A stretch of 9,981 bases of DNA from Candidatus Pelagibacter sp. Lineage in GTDB: Bacteria > Pseudomonadota > Alphaproteobacteria > Pelagibacterales > Pelagibacteraceae. Position 1 is the first letter of the stretch; each line of letters begins with the position of its first letter. Below are positions 6,536 through 9,981 of this stretch, one piece after another. Under the pieces are notes generated by a model, which was given only the letters and a program-made list of their open reading frames with translations, ran no database searches and had not been told where the DNA came from. The stretch lies in assembly GCA_013204495.1 (NCBI GenBank), contig JABMNQ010000051.1:1-9981 (forward strand), read 5' to 3'. Made by a program: the position numbers and the translations under genes.

Positions 6536-6988
6536 TTAATGATCTAAGTTATTGAACTTTGCTTTCAGTCTTCCAAAAAAACCAACTTTTTTAATTGTTT
6601 CTGGTTTATCTTCTATATTTTCATTTAATGTTTCTTCTAAACTAACTTCTTTAATCTTTTTATCATTAATTTTTTTAATAATCAATTCTTCAATTGAATT
6701 CACTAAATTATCATTATTTGTTTTTGTTTTTGTCGTAGAGCTTTGATTAATTATTTCCTCAATATCAGATGTGCCTTTTTTAGTTGATATTGAATTTTCA
6801 CCTGTTTTCATTCCTGGTTCTGGCAACTCTCCAAAGCTGGGTGGTAATACTAAAGGAGCTTTTTTTTCTACCAAAAATTCTTCGCTACCTTTTTTTTTAC
6901 TTCCTCCCAAGCCTTCTGCAACTGTGCCACAGGAGTTTAGAAATAGTAAAAATAAAAGGATTACTACTAATGTATTATTTTTTTTCAT
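6536..6988 (-). CDS. Small outer-envelope lipoprotein, DUF3035/BamF-like
   Basis: A 150-residue predicted lipoprotein. The N-terminus has Lys-Lys, a hydrophobic stretch (LVVILLFLLFL) and a lipobox LNSC, predicting cleavage before Cys20, which would be lipidated. The mature start EGLGGSKKKGSEEFLVEKKAPLVLPPSFGELPEPG, read in short blocks around residues 25-59, fits the DUF3035 pattern (DEF-x-V, PL-x-LPP, LP-x-PG). Some annotations place this alphaproteobacterial family with BamF, a lipoprotein of the outer-membrane beta-barrel assembly machine; that link is recalled, not shown here. Residues 65-130 are hydrophilic, rich in Ser, Thr, Asn, Glu and Lys, and probably disordered; the end GFFGRLKAKFNNL (136-148) looks like a short amphipathic helix. 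The start overlaps the end of lspA by 14 bp, so it is made right beside the peptidase that should process it. Confidence 0.82.
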   Translation of the reverse strand: MKKNNTLVVILLFLLFLNSCGTVAEGLGGSKKKGSEEFLVEKKAPLVLPPSFGELPEPGMKTGENSISTKKGTSDIEEIINQSSTTKTKTNNDNLVNSIEELIIKKINDKKIKEVSLEETLNENIEDKPETIKKVGFFGRLKAKFNNLDH

Positions 6989-7475
6989 TTGTAATTTTAT
7001 TATTATTAAAAAATTCTACTAAAATAAGGCAGAAAATACCAATTGTAATAAATATGTCCGCAACATTAAAAACAAACCAATGAAAACCTTGAAAATGAAG
7101 ATCAATAAAATCAGGTACAGCTGTATAAACTATTCTATCATAAAAATTCCCTAGTGCACCACCAGCAACTAATGCTAAAAAAAAACGTTGAATATTATCA
7201 TTTTTCCACGTCATAAAAAAAATGATTAAAATAATGATACCAATTATAATTGTAATAAAATTATAAATTATACTTTCGTTTATAGAAAGTAGGCCAAATG
7301 CAATTCCTTTATTCCAAATTAAATATAAATTTAGATATGAGGTAACATACATATCTACTGATTTTTCTACCTCTGCTAATTTTAAAATATAAAGTTTTGT
7401 TAACCGGTCTATAAAAAAAACTGTGATTAAAATTATTAAATTTAAAGAAAATTTTTTTAATCCAATTTTGTACAT
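6975..7475 (-). CDS. lspA: Lipoprotein signal peptidase (signal peptidase II) LspA
   Basis: A 166-residue inner-membrane aspartic protease that cuts signal peptides from diacylglyceryl-modified prolipoproteins. Four hydrophobic segments are visible (about 10-30, 66-88, 95-110 and 135-155). Family blocks are DRLTK (23-27), WNKGIAFGLL (54-63), GGALGNFYDR (105-114) and PDFIDLHF...FNVADIFI (121-143). The catalytic aspartates are Asp113 and Asp140 by motif. Length is typical. It lies 11 bp after ileS, the ileS-lspA order common to many bacteria, and its last 14 bases contain the start of a lipoprotein gene, a likely substrate. No clear Shine-Dalgarno sequence is seen in the 11-bp gap. Confidence 0.97.
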   Translation of the reverse strand: MYKIGLKKFSLNLIILITVFFIDRLTKLYILKLAEVEKSVDMYVTSYLNLYLIWNKGIAFGLLSINESIIYNFITIIIGIIILIIFFMTWKNDNIQRFFLALVAGGALGNFYDRIVYTAVPDFIDLHFQGFHWFVFNVADIFITIGIFCLILVEFFNNNKITNEKK

Positions 7476-7486
7476 TATTTATTCTG

Positions 7487-9981
7487 TTAATTAGAATGTC
7501 TTACACACTTTTCTCTGCTTATCTTCCAACATACTGGACATTTGTCACCTTCTGCCTTGATTGTTTGTGTTGTCACCTCTTCTGTATTTGATTTTTGTAC
7601 GATGGCTGAAGAAGTGATGCATAGTTCAGAAAAATCAATATTTTTTGAAATTTCAAGTAAATCTTTACCTAAATCAATAATTAAGTTTGCTTCTAGACTT
7701 GAGCCTATTTCTTTACTTGCTCTTTTTGCTTCTATGCTAATATTACAAATGTCTCTAATCTTTTTTAATTCAATCCATTTTTTATTTAATTGTTCATTTT
7801 CAAATGATTTCGGAAATTCCATAAACTCCTCTAAATGAATACTTTTATTATCTTTGCTTATTAATATAAAAATTTCTTCTGTCGTAAATGACAATATTGG
7901 TGCTAACCATTTAATTAGAGATTCAAGAATTATATTTAAAACAACAATACAACTTTTTCTTCTCTCAGAATCTTTACTGTCACAGTACAAAGCATCCTTT
8001 CTAATATCAAAATAAAATGCAGACAGATCTACAGTGCAAAAATTCAAAAGTTCCTTGTAAAGATTGTGAAAGTCATATGATTTAAAGTAATTTTTGAAAT
8101 TTTTATTTAATTCAAAAACTCTGTGGAGCATATATTGCTCTAATTCTGGTAATTGATTTAAATCTAATTTTTTTATATCTACCTTGTTAAACCTATCATT
8201 TAAATTTCCAAGTAAATATCTAAATGTATTCCTAATTTTTCTATAAGAGTCAGCGTGCTGCTCTAAGATTGAATAATCAATTCTTAAATCTTCCGCATAA
8301 TTTGATGATGCAACCCATATTCTTAAAATATCTGCACCATATTTTTTTAATATATCTTCTGGAGCGATTACATTGCCTAATGATTTTGACATTTTAAGAC
8401 CCTTACCATCTACAACAAATCCATGTGATAATATAGATTCGTAAGGTGCCCTTCCTCTAGTTCCGCAAGATTCTAATAGTGATGAATGGAACCAGCCCCT
8501 ATGTTGATCAGATCCCTCTAAATACATTGATGCTGGCCATTTAAGATCTTTTCTTTTCTCTAAAACAAATGCATGTGTGCATCCACTATCAAACCAGACT
8601 TCAACAATATCACTCATCTTATCATAATCTTCTGCCTTGTATTTATCTCCTAAAAATCTTTGTGGGTTATCAGAGAACCAACAGTCAGATCCTTCTTTTT
8701 CATAAATACTTGCAATATTTTCATTTACCTCATCATCAGCTAAAACTTCTTTTGTAGTTTTATGAACAAATATTGGTAAGGGAACTCCCCAAACTCTTTG
8801 TCTTGATACACACCAGTCTGGTCTTGTTTCAATCATTGCCTTTATTCGCTCTCTACCTTTATCCGGATAAAATATAGTTTCATCTAATGCTTTTAATGCT
8901 TTTTTTCTAAGTCCATGGCTTTCCATCGAAATAAACCATTGTGGAGTTGCTCTATGAACAAGGGGTGCCTTGGACCTCCAAGAATGTGGGTATGAGTGAA
9001 TTAATTCTCCACTAGATAATAATTTTTTTTCTGCTTTTAATTTTTCAATTACAATCGGGTTAGCTTTAAAAATATGTATACCTTCAAACAAAGGGAGGTT
9101 TTTAGTATACTTACCATCACCATCCACTGTCTCAATTGCTTTAATTCCATAGTTCAAACAAAGATTAAAATCATCAGGACCATGACTAGGTGCGCAGTGA
9201 ACAATTCCCGTTCCCTGTTCTGTTGTAACAAATCTTGCTTCAAGCATTGGGATGTCATAATCATAGCCAAGGTCTAAAAAGGGGTGATTACAAATTGTAT
9301 CTTTAAAATCTTTTCCTTTAAATTTTTTTACTTCTTTGTAGTCTTTAATATCACAATCTTTAATAACAGATTCTAGTAAGGCTTCCGCTACTACTATCTT
9401 CCTACTCTTAAAATCTCCTTCATCATTTAATTGAATTATTAAATAATCTAGAGCCTCATTATAAGCTAAAGCCTTATTTGCTGGTATAGTCCAAGGCGTA
9501 GTAGTCCATATAACAACATCCGCTCCTTCCAATTCTTTCAAGTTTGTTTTTTTAACTGGAAAGGCAGTATAAATTGTATCTGATTTATGATCTTGGTATT
9601 CTACCTCAGCATCAGCTAGTGCAGTTTTTTCAACTGTTGACCAAAGAACAGGTTTAAATCCTCTGTAAAGACTTCCTTCTTTTAAAAATTTTCCTAGCTC
9701 TCTTACAATTTGAGCCTCAGCATCAAAGCTCATTGTTGCATAGTGGTTATCCCAATCTCCAATAACACCCAATCTTTTAAATTGTGTTTTATGAACTTCA
9801 ATCCATTTTTGAGCAAACTCTCTACATTCTTTTCTAAATTCTGTTATGGGAACTTCATTTTTATTTTTTTTATTCTTTTTATATTGTTCTTCAATTTTCC
9901 ATTCAATGGGTAATCCATGACAATCCCATCCTGGAACATACACAGAATCTTTTCCATCCATTTGATGAAATTTAACAATGA
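7487..9981 (-). CDS. ileS: Isoleucyl-tRNA synthetase, 5' end outside window
   Basis: About 830 residues of a class I aminoacyl-tRNA synthetase charging tRNA-Ile; the frame runs off the right edge, so the N-terminus with the HIGH motif is not in view. An internal Met codon at 9961 is not the start: residues IVKFHQ precede it and match the family. Numbering from that Met, PGWDCHGLPIE (10-20), WTTTPWTIPANKALAYN (152-168) and GTGIVHCAPSHGPDDF (250-265) mark the catalytic and CP1 editing regions; RPDWCVSRQRVWGVPLP (380-396), GSDQHRGWFHSSLL (483-496) and KMSKS (524-528) complete the active site. The alpha-helical anticodon-binding region follows. The C-terminal zinc site is compact: Cys808, Cys811, Cys819 and His822 in place of the usual four cysteines. 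lspA follows 11 bp downstream. Confidence 0.98.
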   Translation of the reverse strand, partial: IVKFHQMDGKDSVYVPGWDCHGLPIEWKIEEQYKKNKKNKNEVPITEFRKECREFAQKWIEVHKTQFKRLGVIGDWDNHYATMSFDAEAQIVRELGKFLKEGSLYRGFKPVLWSTVEKTALADAEVEYQDHKSDTIYTAFPVKKTNLKELEGADVVIWTTTPWTIPANKALAYNEALDYLIIQLNDEGDFKSRKIVVAEALLESVIKDCDIKDYKEVKKFKGKDFKDTICNHPFLDLGYDYDIPMLEARFVTTEQGTGIVHCAPSHGPDDFNLCLNYGIKAIETVDGDGKYTKNLPLFEGIHIFKANPIVIEKLKAEKKLLSSGELIHSYPHSWRSKAPLVHRATPQWFISMESHGLRKKALKALDETIFYPDKGRERIKAMIETRPDWCVSRQRVWGVPLPIFVHKTTKEVLADDEVNENIASIYEKEGSDCWFSDNPQRFLGDKYKAEDYDKMSDIVEVWFDSGCTHAFVLEKRKDLKWPASMYLEGSDQHRGWFHSSLLESCGTRGRAPYESILSHGFVVDGKGLKMSKSLGNVIAPEDILKKYGADILRIWVASSNYAEDLRIDYSILEQHADSYRKIRNTFRYLLGNLNDRFNKVDIKKLDLNQLPELEQYMLHRVFELNKNFKNYFKSYDFHNLYKELLNFCTVDLSAFYFDIRKDALYCDSKDSERRKSCIVVLNIILESLIKWLAPILSFTTEEIFILISKDNKSIHLEEFMEFPKSFENEQLNKKWIELKKIRDICNISIEAKRASKEIGSSLEANLIIDLGKDLLEISKNIDFSELCITSSAIVQKSNTEEVTTQTIKAEGDKCPVCWKISREKCVRHSN

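Noticed and set aside
6552..7083. Plus-strand open frames opposite the lipoprotein and lspA genes.
   Set aside because: They are antisense shadows of recognisable genes and show no known motifs.
7542..9913. Plus-strand open frames opposite ileS.
   Set aside because: ileS is continuous and motif-rich on the minus strand; the opposing frames look like reverse-frame artefacts.
1..9981. tRNA, rRNA, CRISPR array, insertion sequence, phage or toxin-antitoxin genes.
   Set aside because: No such structure was seen on either strand; there is no free space for RNA genes and base composition looks even throughout, so there is no sign of transfer.

Overview
The window is a gene-dense, very AT-rich piece of bacterial chromosome made entirely of conserved core genes. 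AT-rich codon choice, proteins heavy in Lys, Asn and Ile, almost no intergenic DNA, Gram-negative lipid A genes, and two families largely confined to Alphaproteobacteria (a DUF2093 protein and a DUF3035-type lipoprotein) together suggest a streamlined marine alphaproteobacterium of the SAR11/Pelagibacterales kind. That assignment is inferred from gene content and style; there is no 16S rRNA here to confirm it.

Layout: (1) 1-3354, plus strand: the 3' end of an ABC exporter, then waaA (Kdo transferase), lpxK (lipid A 4'-kinase) and an lpxL-type acyltransferase, each overlapping the next by 1-20 bp. This is one envelope operon. (2) 3359-3547, minus strand: a 62-residue DUF2093 protein alone on its strand. 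(3) 3569-5397, plus strand: purD (purine synthesis) and rsmD (16S rRNA methyltransferase), overlapping by 4 bp. (4) 9981-5389, minus strand: ileS (5' end outside the window), lspA (signal peptidase II), a DUF3035-type lipoprotein and a short pgi (glucose-6-phosphate isomerase), apparently one operon.

Working together: the first operon covers the last steps of Kdo2-lipid A assembly (4'-phosphorylation, Kdo addition, secondary acylation) and probably its flipping across the inner membrane. In the minus-strand operon, lspA makes the protease that matures lipoproteins, and the gene overlapping its end encodes a lipoprotein, so enzyme and substrate are translated next to each other. purD, rsmD, pgi and ileS are ordinary metabolic and translation genes.

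Only 40 of 9981 bases lie outside genes (gaps of 4, 21, 4 and 11 bp), so promoters and terminators between opposing units must lie inside coding sequence. I found no RNA gene, mobile element, CRISPR array or clearly new system. The best leads are a 27-nt near-perfect inverted repeat over the pgi start codon, the 21-bp divergent gap centred on a TATATA box between the DUF2093 gene and purD, and several small departures from family norms in LpxK, Pgi and IleRS.
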